Of a DNA stretch of 64,000 bases, positions 7,765 to 17,721 are shown in pieces. The stretch's first letter is position 1. Each line of letters begins with the position of its first letter. The stretch covers positions 25,583-89,582 of the forward strand of contig NZ_QMIG01000023.1 in assembly GCF_003287285.1 (NCBI RefSeq), given 5' to 3'. The notes below the pieces were generated by a model that had not been told where the DNA came from, made no database searches, and saw nothing but the letters and a program-made list of their open reading frames with translations. This stretch comes from Phytoactinopolyspora halophila. GTDB lineage: Bacteria > Actinomycetota > Actinomycetes > Jiangellales > Jiangellaceae. A program made the translations under genes and the position numbers.

Positions 7765-9216
7765 ATGCAAGCCCCGTCCGGAGTGGTGTTTCCCCGTAGC
7801 GCCGGGGACACCCGAAGCACATCCGCGTTCGGCCGTGCCGTCGTGGCCGACGCGCTCCGCGGTGCCGACCCCGTTGGTGCGCGCGCAGCCGAGCACGAGG
7901 CCAACTGGCGCGCGAACTACCTCGTCCACTTCCGCCGCCTCGTCGAAGCGGGGCTCACCTCCGCGGACGCCGCACGTCAGATCGCCGCGGACGGGCTGGC
8001 GTCGCTGCACGAGCGCATGCGCGTCGTCACCGGCGACGAGGAGACGAGCCTGGCGGCGGCGCTGGATCACAGTGCCGAGCCGCTGGAAACCGCCGTCGTC
8101 TCCGGCGAGGGAACACCGGAACGCGAGCTCGTCTTGCCCTACCGAGGCCAGCGCCTTCAGGGCGACGACCTGGCACGTCAGCTCGACACCTGGGTTCGCA
8201 GTGGCGTGATCGAGCCGTCGTGTGCGGAGGCCATCCGCACGGTCATGGCCAACCCGGACTGGCTCGATCTGTCCGACCTGCAGATCGTCATCTTCGGGGC
8301 AGGTGCGGAAATGGGCCCGGTGCGTTCCCTGCTGCGCTGGGGTGGCGACGTCACTGCCGTCGACCTCCCCCGGCCCGGGATCTGGAACGGCCTCATCGAG
8401 ACAGCCCGGCGCTACGCCGGACGCCTGCACCTTCCGGTGCGTACCGGCGACGGCAAGCTGGAAGACCGGGCAGGGGCGGACCTGCTGCACGAGCTACCAG
8501 CGCTGGCCGGTTGGCTGTCGCGTCTCGACGGCCCGCTCGTGCTCGGCAACTACGCCTACGCTGACGGCGCCACCCACGTGCGCGTCGCGATGGCCGTTGA
8601 CGCCCTCACCGACCGTCTCGCGCGGGAGCGGGGCGAGGCGACACTCTCGTTTCTCGCGACGCCCACGGACGTGTTCGCCGTACCGGCGGACGCGGTCGAG
8701 CACTCGGTCCACGCCTACGAGAAGCGGTCCAAGCTGAGCATGATCCGGCGCCCCCTGAAGATCGTGTCCGGGGGCCGGATGCTGCAACGCAACTACGCTC
8801 CCGGCGCCGATCCCGGCATCTGCGACAGCCTGGTTCCCCAGCAGGGACCGAACTATGCGCTGGCCAAACGGCTGCAGCGGTGGCGCGCGACGACCGCACA
8901 CGCGCACGGCGCGACGGTGAGCCTGAACGTCGCACCACCCACGCGTACCCGATCGGTAACCAAGAATCGAGCGTTGTCCGCGGTTTATGCCGGCGCGCAT
9001 CGCTTCGGTGTCGAGGTGTTCGAGCCCGGAACGGCCAACACCCTCATGGCCGCCCTCCTCGTGCACGACCTGCGACGTCCGGCGCAACCGCGGGAGCATC
9101 CCTGGCTGGACGAAGCCGCCCAGGCGGCACACGGCGGGCTGTGGCGCATCGCCTACGCACCCCGCAGTGCGCTCGGCCTGGCGGGAATCGTGGGCCTCAC
9201 CGGTGCCCGCACCTGA
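7765..9216 (+). CDS. Hypothetical protein with a Rossmann-like nucleotide-binding segment
   Basis: I do not recognise the family. The 483-residue product is soluble, without signal peptide or membrane helices. Around residues 170-215 it has a glycine-rich strand-loop-helix (IVIFGAGAEMGPVRSLL) followed by VTAVDLPRP, which looks like a dinucleotide- or SAM-binding Rossmann unit. The N-terminal ~130 residues are helical and acidic. ATG 7765 is favoured by the GAGGGAG ribosome site at 7754-7760. It is co-directional with the CMD protein and the acetamidase downstream, but the gaps (81 and 103 bp) leave operon membership open. Confidence 0.6.
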   Translation: MQAPSGVVFPRSAGDTRSTSAFGRAVVADALRGADPVGARAAEHEANWRANYLVHFRRLVEAGLTSADAARQIAADGLASLHERMRVVTGDEETSLAAALDHSAEPLETAVVSGEGTPERELVLPYRGQRLQGDDLARQLDTWVRSGVIEPSCAEAIRTVMANPDWLDLSDLQIVIFGAGAEMGPVRSLLRWGGDVTAVDLPRPGIWNGLIETARRYAGRLHLPVRTGDGKLEDRAGADLLHELPALAGWLSRLDGPLVLGNYAYADGATHVRVAMAVDALTDRLARERGEATLSFLATPTDVFAVPADAVEHSVHAYEKRSKLSMIRRPLKIVSGGRMLQRNYAPGADPGICDSLVPQQGPNYALAKRLQRWRATTAHAHGATVSLNVAPPTRTRSVTKNRALSAVYAGAHRFGVEVFEPGTANTLMAALLVHDLRRPAQPREHPWLDEAAQAAHGGLWRIAYAPRSALGLAGIVGLTGART

Positions 9217-9319
9217 GCCACCTCGGCAGCTTTCCGCTGGGCACCCGGTCCCCGGCTGTACACCACCGCCACCAGGATGCGACGATCACGCTCGAGGGTC
9301 ACGGCCCGGGGAGGTTGCG

Positions 9320-10435
9320 ATGGCTGTCCACGAGATCCGGATCGACCGGTCGAAGGCACTGGCAGAAGAACCGGCCACCGGTCACAACCGCTGGCATCCC
9401 GCCATTCCACCTGCCGTGCGCTGCGCCCCCGGAGATGAGGTCGTCCTGGAGACGCGCGACGCCTTTGACGGCCAGCTGACGCCCATCGACACTGCCGACG
9501 CCGTCGCCGCCGCTGACCTCACCCGGGTGCACCCGCTGACCGGGCCCGTGCACGTGGATGGCGCCGAACCTGGCGACCTGCTGGAGGTCGAAATCCTCGA
9601 CGTCGAACCGGAGCAGTGGGGCTTCACCGTCCAGGTGCCCGGTTTCGGGTTCTTGCGTGACGAGTTCCCCGACCCGTTCAAGGTCGATTGGGAGCTCGCC
9701 GACGGGTGGGCGGTCTCCGAAGACCTCCCCGGCGTGCGCATCCCGGGAGCGCCGTTCATGGGCACCATCGGCCTGGCGCCGGGGCACCAACTGCTCGTGG
9801 ACACCACGGCTCGCGAGCAAGAGCTGATCGACCGGGGCGGCATGGCCATGCCGCCGGCCCCAGAAGGGGCCGTACCCAGCGATCCGGAGATCGCGACCAC
9901 GGCCCTGCGGACGGTGCCGCCCCGCGAGCAGGGTGGCAACATCGACATCAAGCAGCTCGGCGCCGGCACCCGGCTGTTCTTGCCGGTCGACACCCACGGG
10001 GGCCTCTTCTCGGCCGGTGACGCGCATTTCGCGCAGGGCGATTGTGAAGCGTGCGGGACCGCCATCGAGATGGGCGCCACGCTTCGCGTACGTTTCGACC
10101 TCCGCAAGGGGGAGGCGAGCGCGAAGGGAATTCGCGACCCTCAGTTCGCGCGTGAAGACTACTTCTTGCCCCCGCAGTACGCCGCGCCGCGCCGGTTCTT
10201 CGCCACCACCGGAATCTCGGTGACCCGGGACGGCCGGAACGACGGCGAGAACACCACGATCGCCGCCCGCAACGCCTTGCTGAACATGATCGATCATCTC
10301 GGTGAGCGCGGCTGGACCCGGCAGCAGGCCTACGCGATCTGCAGCGTCGCCGTCGATCTCAAGATCAGCCAGCTGGTCGACGTCCCGAACATGCTCGTCT
10401 CCGCGTTCCTGCCGGAGGACATCTTCACCGGCTGA
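9320..10435 (+). CDS. Acetamidase/formamidase family protein
   Basis: A member of the FmdA/AmdA family, which hydrolyses short amides such as formamide or acetamide to ammonia and the acid. The 371-residue product carries family features: VHPLTGPVHVDGAEPGDLLEVEI, PFMGTIGLAP, GGNIDIKQL and the FSAGDAHFAQGDCE segment. ATG 9320 has GGGAGG immediately upstream and excludes the unrelated longer open frame that starts in the previous gene. It converges on the oxidoreductase at 10455 with only 19 bp between stops. An acetamidase and an amidase-signature enzyme in the same 8 kb may reflect amide-nitrogen scavenging, but no transporter accompanies them. Confidence 0.9.
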   Translation: MAVHEIRIDRSKALAEEPATGHNRWHPAIPPAVRCAPGDEVVLETRDAFDGQLTPIDTADAVAAADLTRVHPLTGPVHVDGAEPGDLLEVEILDVEPEQWGFTVQVPGFGFLRDEFPDPFKVDWELADGWAVSEDLPGVRIPGAPFMGTIGLAPGHQLLVDTTAREQELIDRGGMAMPPAPEGAVPSDPEIATTALRTVPPREQGGNIDIKQLGAGTRLFLPVDTHGGLFSAGDAHFAQGDCEACGTAIEMGATLRVRFDLRKGEASAKGIRDPQFAREDYFLPPQYAAPRRFFATTGISVTRDGRNDGENTTIAARNALLNMIDHLGERGWTRQQAYAICSVAVDLKISQLVDVPNMLVSAFLPEDIFTG

Positions 10436-10454
10436 CGGGCCGGACGCCGCGCTG

Positions 10455-11408
10455 TCACACGTCGTTCGCGCGCCGGCCGGATAGCTGCTCGACTTGCAAC
10501 AGGAGCGCCGAATGATCGAGGTCGCCGTGTCCCTGGGCGCGCAGCGAGGCGACGAGTGTCGCCGCGAGCGCACCGACGGGGATGGCCACGCCGGTCTCGC
10601 GCGCGGCCGCCGTGACGATCCCCAGGTCCTTGTGGTGCAGGTCGACCCGGAACCCCGGGGCGAAATTTCCCTCCAGCATCGCCGCACCCTTGCGCTCCAG
10701 GATGGCGTTGCCGGCCAGGCCGCCCGAAAGCACCTCGACGGCACGCTCCCGGTCGACACCGTGGGCGTCGAGGAACACGAGCGCCTCGGAGACCACTTCG
10801 AGGATGCCCGCGACCATCAGCTGGTTGGCGGCCTTCACCGTCTGTCCGCTGCCGGCGGGCCCGACGTGCACCACGGTGGTGCCCATGGCGTGCAGGATCG
10901 GTTTGACCGAGGTGAATGCGTGCTCGTCGCCGCCCACCATGATCGACAGCACGCCGTCTATCGCTCCCCGCTCACCCCCGCTCACCGGCGCATCGAGCAC
11001 CCGGTTTCCCCGTTGCGCACCGGCCTCGGCCAGGCGGCGGGCGACGTCGGGCCGGATGGTGCTCATGTCGATCACGGTCGCTCCGGGTGACAGGTGCGCG
11101 AGTACGCCAGCCGAGTCACCATCGTCGCCACCTCCGGCCGCATCGTCACCGCGGGCGTCCTCGCCGGAGGCCTGGCCCAGCAGCACAGCCTCCACATCCG
11201 GCGAGTCCGGCAGCATCGTGATGACCACATCCGCACCGGCCGCTGCTTCCACCGCTGATCCGGCACGTCGCCCACCGGCGTCGACGAGCGGCTCGACCTT
11301 CGCCGGGCTGCGGTTGTATCCGACGACGTCAAAGCCAGCACGGACGAGGTTGGCGGCCATCGGGCCACCCATGACCCCGAGGCCGATGAAGCCGATCGTG
11401 GTGGTCAT
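10455..11408 (-). CDS. glxR: 2-hydroxy-3-oxopropionate (tartronate semialdehyde) reductase-like dehydrogenase
   Basis: A beta-hydroxyacid dehydrogenase, expected to reduce tartronate semialdehyde to D-glycerate. The N-terminal NAD(P) site is GFIGLGVMGGPMAANL; substrate and catalytic signatures follow as DAPVSGG and GSGQTVKAANQLMV (catalytic Lys in the latter). Just after MLPDSPDVEAVLLG there is an extra acidic Gly/Asp-rich insertion of roughly 16 residues (EDARGDDAAGGGDDGD), absent from ordinary members and probably a surface loop. It is preceded 15 bp upstream by hydroxypyruvate isomerase, the usual partner in glyoxylate metabolism. ATG 11408 has GAGGAAC upstream. Confidence 0.88.
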   Translation of the reverse strand: MTTTIGFIGLGVMGGPMAANLVRAGFDVVGYNRSPAKVEPLVDAGGRRAGSAVEAAAGADVVITMLPDSPDVEAVLLGQASGEDARGDDAAGGGDDGDSAGVLAHLSPGATVIDMSTIRPDVARRLAEAGAQRGNRVLDAPVSGGERGAIDGVLSIMVGGDEHAFTSVKPILHAMGTTVVHVGPAGSGQTVKAANQLMVAGILEVVSEALVFLDAHGVDRERAVEVLSGGLAGNAILERKGAAMLEGNFAPGFRVDLHHKDLGIVTAAARETGVAIPVGALAATLVASLRAQGHGDLDHSALLLQVEQLSGRRANDV

Positions 11409-11423
11409 CGTGGGTTCCTCCGG

Positions 11424-12245
11424 TCAGGAATCGGGCATGCTCTGAACACGTTCCCGCGCCCGGGTGAGCATGGCGATCGGATCGGGATCGTCACCGAGAT
11501 GTTCGAGAGCGATCCATCCGTCGTAGCCACCCGCACGCAGGTCGCCCACCCATGCTTGCAGGGGCAGCTCACCCGTCCCGGGCGCACCCCGGCCGGGCGC
11601 ATCGGCCACCTGGACATGGGCGACGTGGTCCCGGTGATGCTCGATCGCCGCGGAAACGTCGTCGCCGTTGACCGCCAGGTGGTACATGTCGAGCAGGAGG
11701 CCGAGGTTGCTCACGCCGGTCTCCTCGCGCACCCGGCCGGTGACGGCGACGGCATCAGCGGCCGTGCGCAGTGGGTAGTGCTCGGCACCGCTCACCGGTT
11801 CGACGAGCACCGTGGCACCGATCGAGCTCAGCTCGCCGGCGGCGTAGGCGAGGTTTCGCACCCCCAACGTGTCCTGCTCCGCCGGGGACGCCGCCGGCTG
11901 GCGGTTTCCGTACAACGCGTTAAATACCTGGCATCCGAGTGCCGCACCGATCCGGCAGGCGGTCTCCACGCTGGCCCGCAGCTCGTCCTCGCGGCCCGGC
12001 CACGACATCACGCCCCGGTCTCCACCGGCCATGTCGCCCGCGAACAGGTTCAGCCCGGCCAGCTGCAATCCGGACTCGCCGACATTGTCGACGAAGCGCT
12101 CGACCTCGGACTCGTCGGGCGCCGCCGTGGTGAACGGCCACCAGAATTCCACGCCGTCGAAACCCGCGTCCCGCGCCAGGGTCAGGCGTTCGGGCAGCGG
12201 ATATCCCTTCAACATGATCGAACAGTTCACGGCGTAGCGCGGCAT
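11424..12245 (-). CDS. hyi: Hydroxypyruvate isomerase-like TIM barrel
   Basis: Interconverts hydroxypyruvate and tartronate semialdehyde, feeding the reductase encoded next. The 273-residue product is a xylose-isomerase-like TIM barrel beginning MPRYAVNCSIML, then AGFDGVEFWWPF, with metal-site motifs VLVEPVSG and LLLDMYHL. ATG 12245 follows an AGGG ribosome site. It forms a two-gene operon with the reductase (15-bp gap). No glyoxylate carboligase gene is in the window, so the pathway source of the substrate (purine, glycolate or sugar-acid degradation) is not shown. Confidence 0.88.
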   Translation of the reverse strand: MPRYAVNCSIMLKGYPLPERLTLARDAGFDGVEFWWPFTTAAPDESEVERFVDNVGESGLQLAGLNLFAGDMAGGDRGVMSWPGREDELRASVETACRIGAALGCQVFNALYGNRQPAASPAEQDTLGVRNLAYAAGELSSIGATVLVEPVSGAEHYPLRTAADAVAVTGRVREETGVSNLGLLLDMYHLAVNGDDVSAAIEHHRDHVAHVQVADAPGRGAPGTGELPLQAWVGDLRAGGYDGWIALEHLGDDPDPIAMLTRARERVQSMPDS

Positions 12246-12308
12246 CGTCGCCCTTCCCTGGTCCCGATCGTTCCAGCCTCGATCACGCTCGTACAGGCAG
12301 CTCCTGCG

Positions 12309-13820
12309 CTATGGCAGGACCAGCTGGCCGTCGACGCGCCGGGGGATGCCGGGCCCGGCGTCACGCAGCTCTTCCGGCAGTGCCGGCTCCGGGGCGTTCT
12401 GCCAGGCCACCGGACGCAGGAAACGCCGGACAGCGGTGGGGCCGACGGACGTGTGCAGCGTGTTGGTCGACGGCCACGGCCCGCCGTGCTGCTGTGCCCA
12501 GGTGACAGCGACGCCGGTGGGAAAGCCGTTGTAGATGAACCGCCCCGCCTTGTCCCGCAGGACGTGCACGGCGCGTTCCGGCAGCTCGGTCTCGTCCCGC
12601 CCGGTGTGCACCGAGGCAGTGAGCGACGCCGGCAGCGACGCGAGCGCCGATGTGAGCTCGTCGACGTCGCGGTAACGGGCGACGACCGTCACCGGCCCGA
12701 AGCACTCCTCCGTCACCTCCGGCTCCAGGCCAGCCGCGTCGGTGAATACGAGCTGCGGAATGGTCGCGAACCCCTGCGCCGGAAGCTCCGCGTCAAGTGC
12801 GACGACCTCGGTTCCTTCGACCGATCCCAGCCGCTCGATCCCGGCGCGGTACGAGGTGGCGATCCCCTCGTTGAGCATCCACTGCGGCCCGAGCTCGCGC
12901 AACGCCACGCGCATCGACTCGACCACGGCGTCACCATCGGCACCTGCCGGAACGAAGACAAGGCCGGGCTTGGTGCAGAACTGCCCGGATCCCAGCGTTG
13001 CCGAGCCGACGATGCCGCGCCCGATCTCGTCCGGGCGCTCGCTCGCGGCGTCGTGCGTGACGACGAGCGGGTTGAGACTGCTCATCTCGCCGTAGAACGG
13101 GATGGGCTCGGGACGGCGGTTGATGATGTCCATCAGAGCGCGCCCACCACTGAGCGAGCCGGTGAATCCCACGGCCCGGATCACCGGATGCGCCACCAGC
13201 GCCGCGCCGGCATCCAGACCGTGAACGAGCGAGACGGTGCCCTCGGGCGCGCCCGACTCCCGGGCGGCGCGCTGCAAGATCTCGCCACATATCACCGACG
13301 TCTCCGGATGCGAGCCATGCGCCTTGACGACGACGGGGCACCCCGCCGCCAGGGCCGACGCGGTGTCACCGCCGGGCACGGAGAACGCGAGGGGGAAGTT
13401 GCTGGCACCGAAGACGGCAACCGGGCCAGTGGGCACGAGCATGCGGCGGATATCCGGGCGCGGACCCATGGGCGTGTCACCGGCATGATCGATCATCGCC
13501 TCGACGTAGCTGCCCTCGTCCAGCACCTCCGCGAACAGCCGCAACTGGTAGCACGTCCGGGTCAGCTCGTTCCCCAGGCGCCCCTCCCCCAGAGCGGTCT
13601 CGCGGTCTCCCGTCGCGACGATTCGTTCCCGTTCCGCTTCGAGAGCGTCGGCCATTGCCCGCAGCATCGCCGCACGGCCCGCACGCCCCATCGCCTCCAA
13701 CGCGGGAAACGCCGTCTGGGCCTGCTGGCAGATCCAGTCCACCTGCTCGGCCGCCGTCTCCTCGGCGACGGCACCGCCGGCGGATCCGGTCCGGGGGTCG
13801 ATGCTGACCACGGTAGTCAC
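12309..13820 (-). CDS. NADP-dependent aldehyde dehydrogenase, 2,5-dioxovalerate dehydrogenase type
   Basis: Resembles alpha-ketoglutarate semialdehyde dehydrogenases, which finish oxidative pentose, sugar-acid or hydroxyproline degradation by giving 2-oxoglutarate. Motifs include VFGASNFPLAFS and GGDTASALAAGCPVVVKAH for cofactor binding, FTGSLSGGRAL, the general base Glu in YGEMSSLNPL and the nucleophile Cys in SGQFCTKPG. The 503-residue length is normal. It starts at GTG 13820 with GAGGAG close upstream and lies 63 bp before hydroxypyruvate isomerase on the same strand. A matching sugar-acid dehydratase is not present in the window, so the upstream pathway is unknown. Confidence 0.88.
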   Translation of the reverse strand: MTTVVSIDPRTGSAGGAVAEETAAEQVDWICQQAQTAFPALEAMGRAGRAAMLRAMADALEAERERIVATGDRETALGEGRLGNELTRTCYQLRLFAEVLDEGSYVEAMIDHAGDTPMGPRPDIRRMLVPTGPVAVFGASNFPLAFSVPGGDTASALAAGCPVVVKAHGSHPETSVICGEILQRAARESGAPEGTVSLVHGLDAGAALVAHPVIRAVGFTGSLSGGRALMDIINRRPEPIPFYGEMSSLNPLVVTHDAASERPDEIGRGIVGSATLGSGQFCTKPGLVFVPAGADGDAVVESMRVALRELGPQWMLNEGIATSYRAGIERLGSVEGTEVVALDAELPAQGFATIPQLVFTDAAGLEPEVTEECFGPVTVVARYRDVDELTSALASLPASLTASVHTGRDETELPERAVHVLRDKAGRFIYNGFPTGVAVTWAQQHGGPWPSTNTLHTSVGPTAVRRFLRPVAWQNAPEPALPEELRDAGPGIPRRVDGQLVLP

Positions 13821-13945
13821 GATTCTCCTCCACTGCCCGAACGAGTTCTCGTCGTCGGCCAGCCTAGTCTCCCCTTAACGATCACCGAACGGGGCCGGGG
13901 AGGGGCCGGCCGGTGCCGCAACGACACCTGCAGCGACGAACGCGA

Positions 13946-13975
13946 GTGGATCCGAGATCCACCTGGACTGTCCAG
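13946..13975 (-). terminator. Tandem short palindromes downstream of leuA
   Basis: GTGGATC-CGA-GATCCAC (13946-13962) is followed at once by CTGGACTGTCCAG (13963-13975). Both lie 19-48 nt after the leuA stop on the minus strand, inside the 173-bp gap before the aldehyde dehydrogenase. They are plausible transcript-end hairpins; no U-tract is visible. Confidence 0.35.
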
Positions 13976-13993
13976 AGCGCGCCGCCGGCGGAG

Positions 13994-15840
<1,847 letters not shown>

Positions 15841-15929
15841 AGAAGGAGTCCAAAACGCCGCACGGAACAAGACTGTACGCCACGCCCCGGCCACGACGCG
15901 ACCCACCTCCGGTAATCGCCGGGCAGGTG

Positions 15930-16691
15930 TCACCCGGCAGGGCCGACCAGCTGGGGCAGGAGTTCGCTGATCGGTTCCCGGAGCACCGCATCGGCCCGGC
16001 CGTCGTACGGGGTCGGCTGAGCGTTGATCACGATCAATCGCGCACCGGCCGCGAGCGCGTAATCGCACAGGCCGGCGGCCGGGTAGACCGAAAGCGAGGT
16101 GCCAAGGGCCAGGAACACATCGCAATCCCGGCTCGCCTCGGTGGCCGCTGCCAGCACCTCGGGATCGAGCATCTGGCCGAAGGAGATCGTCGCCGATTTC
16201 TGGATCCCGCCGCATTCCCGGCACGCCGGGTCCTCGTCACCGGCCCGGACCCGTTCGAGCACCTCCGGCATGGGAGTGCGCAGCCCGCAGGACAGGCACG
16301 CCACCCAGTGCACCGTGCCGTGAATCTCGATCACATTCTCCGGCGACGAACCCGCCGCCTGGTGCAAGCCGTCGATGTTCTGCGTGACGATGGCGCGCAG
16401 CCGGCCGGAGCGTTCGAGATCGACGAGTGCGTGGTGGCCGGCATTCGGTTCCGCGCTCCAGGCGGGGTGGTGGAGCCGCTCCTGCCAGGCGCGGCGGCGC
16501 ACCTCGGGATCGGCGAGGTAGTTGTCGATGGTGAACATCGCCTGTGCCGCCGGGTCCTTCGTCCAGAGTCCTTGCGGACCCCGGAAGTCCGGGATACCCG
16601 ACTCCGTGGAGATGCCCGCCCCCGTCAACACTGTCACCGTGTCGGCACTGGCCAGCCAGCGCCCGACAGCACGCGTCGTCGCCTCCTCCAT
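15930..16691 (-). CDS. cobB: Sirtuin, NAD-dependent protein deacylase
   Basis: Removes acyl groups from protein lysines using NAD+, for example to reactivate acyl-CoA synthetases. The 253-residue product has VLTGAGISTESGIPDFRGPQG (NAD site), TQNIDGLHQAAG with catalytic His in EIHGTVHW, and four zinc cysteines as CLSC and CREC. ATG 16691 is used; upstream codons come from the 16706-16805 palindrome. The stem ends 14 nt before this ATG, an arrangement repeated at era and hemW. It is convergent with nothing and is followed by the leuA leader about 90 bp on. Confidence 0.94.
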   Translation of the reverse strand: MEEATTRAVGRWLASADTVTVLTGAGISTESGIPDFRGPQGLWTKDPAAQAMFTIDNYLADPEVRRRAWQERLHHPAWSAEPNAGHHALVDLERSGRLRAIVTQNIDGLHQAAGSSPENVIEIHGTVHWVACLSCGLRTPMPEVLERVRAGDEDPACRECGGIQKSATISFGQMLDPEVLAAATEASRDCDVFLALGTSLSVYPAAGLCDYALAAGARLIVINAQPTPYDGRADAVLREPISELLPQLVGPAG

Positions 16692-16705
16692 GCCCCCAAC
16701 GTACC

Positions 16706-16805
16706 TTTTCCGAATGATCATGTTTGGTACGTTTCCTCGGGCCGTAACACGTCTGCAGTCGTGGTATGGCCCGAGGAAACGTACCAAACATGATCATTCG
16801 GAAAA
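16706..16805 (-). terminator. 38-bp perfect inverted repeat between the 16810 gene and cobB
   Basis: Arms 16706-16743 and 16768-16805 are perfectly complementary, with a 24-nt loop. The structure begins 4 nt after the stop of the 16810 gene and ends 14 nt before the cobB start. Its core contains TGATCATG like the other hairpins but continues TTTGGTACGTTTCC instead of AACACTA. It is the longest palindrome in the window. Confidence 0.7.
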
Positions 16806-16809
16806 CGGG

Positions 16810-17721
16810 TTACTGGGGGTTCGATTCGGGGTAGTAACGGTCGAGCATCGCCAGACCGATCGCCGCCCTGCGTACCCTCTCTCTGGCCGTGCTGATCGCC
16901 AGCTGTTCGAGATGGCCGCCGGACGGGTAGAGGTTCGGCGCATTGCGCACGGCGAACTTCACGTAGATCGGCGCGGCCACGCGCACCATCTCGGGCAATT
17001 CGTAATGCCGCACCGGCGCCCCGAAATCGTCGGCGCCTTCGATGTAGACGTCGAGCGGCACCGTCACCGCTTCACGGATCGCGGCGATGTCGGCCACTGG
17101 CAGATCAACCGGAAGGTTCAGGGTCGACGCGCCAATGTCCTGCAGCACACGTGCGGTCGCGGGATTGGCTACCGGCAACGTCACCGACACCTTCAGGACG
17201 AGGTCGGGCGGCAACTCGCCCGCGCTCTTCATCCGTGCGAGCACCCACAGCTGCCCGATGTCGGCCACGAGTACGCTGCGGACACCGAGTGCACATCCGC
17301 GCCGGACGTCCTCGATGCCGTAGACGAGCTGATCGGTACCGCGCAGGCTGGCACCCACCACACGGCCGGTCGCCGACGTGACTTGAGCGCCGACGTCCCA
17401 CGCGGCACGCGGACCGGTGAAGAGCGACACCTCGATGTCGTGCTCGCGTCCGAGCTCGACCATGCGGGAGATCTCGGCGTCGGTGAGGAGCATGATGCCG
17501 CTGCCCTGGCTGACCCGGTGGACCCGGATACCGTGCTCGTCCGCCGCGTCGAGTACGGCCTCGAACGCTTGCGGGCCTTCCACAGACGGGATCTCGACGC
17601 GGAACCGGGCGCCGTCGTCGAACCGGCTCGCCGACGTGTCAGGCGCCGGCTGGTCACCCCTGGCGAGCCCGAGCGAGGCCAGGAACGATCTCGTGGCGTG
17701 CATGCCGCGGTCCCCCGTCAT
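16810..17721 (-). CDS. Unidentified barrel-like protein of the arabinan operon (distant U32-like)
   Basis: I do not recognise a precise family. The 303-residue soluble protein has regularly spaced strand/helix units (GIRVHRVSQGSGIML, GVRSVLVADIGQL, IGASTLNLPVDLPV, PLDVYIEGADDFG) suggesting a TIM barrel. The C-terminal segment YELPEMVRVAAPIYVKF then RNAPNLYPSGGHLE resembles proteins annotated as U32-type peptidases near sugar genes. The cysteine signature of true U32 peptidases is absent. The ATG overlaps the GH51 stop (ATGA 17718-17721), so it is co-translated with arabinofuranosidase and probably acts on the same substrate set. It could be an isomerase or an accessory glycoside-processing enzyme. 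Confidence 0.55.
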   Translation of the reverse strand: MTGDRGMHATRSFLASLGLARGDQPAPDTSASRFDDGARFRVEIPSVEGPQAFEAVLDAADEHGIRVHRVSQGSGIMLLTDAEISRMVELGREHDIEVSLFTGPRAAWDVGAQVTSATGRVVGASLRGTDQLVYGIEDVRRGCALGVRSVLVADIGQLWVLARMKSAGELPPDLVLKVSVTLPVANPATARVLQDIGASTLNLPVDLPVADIAAIREAVTVPLDVYIEGADDFGAPVRHYELPEMVRVAAPIYVKFAVRNAPNLYPSGGHLEQLAISTARERVRRAAIGLAMLDRYYPESNPQ

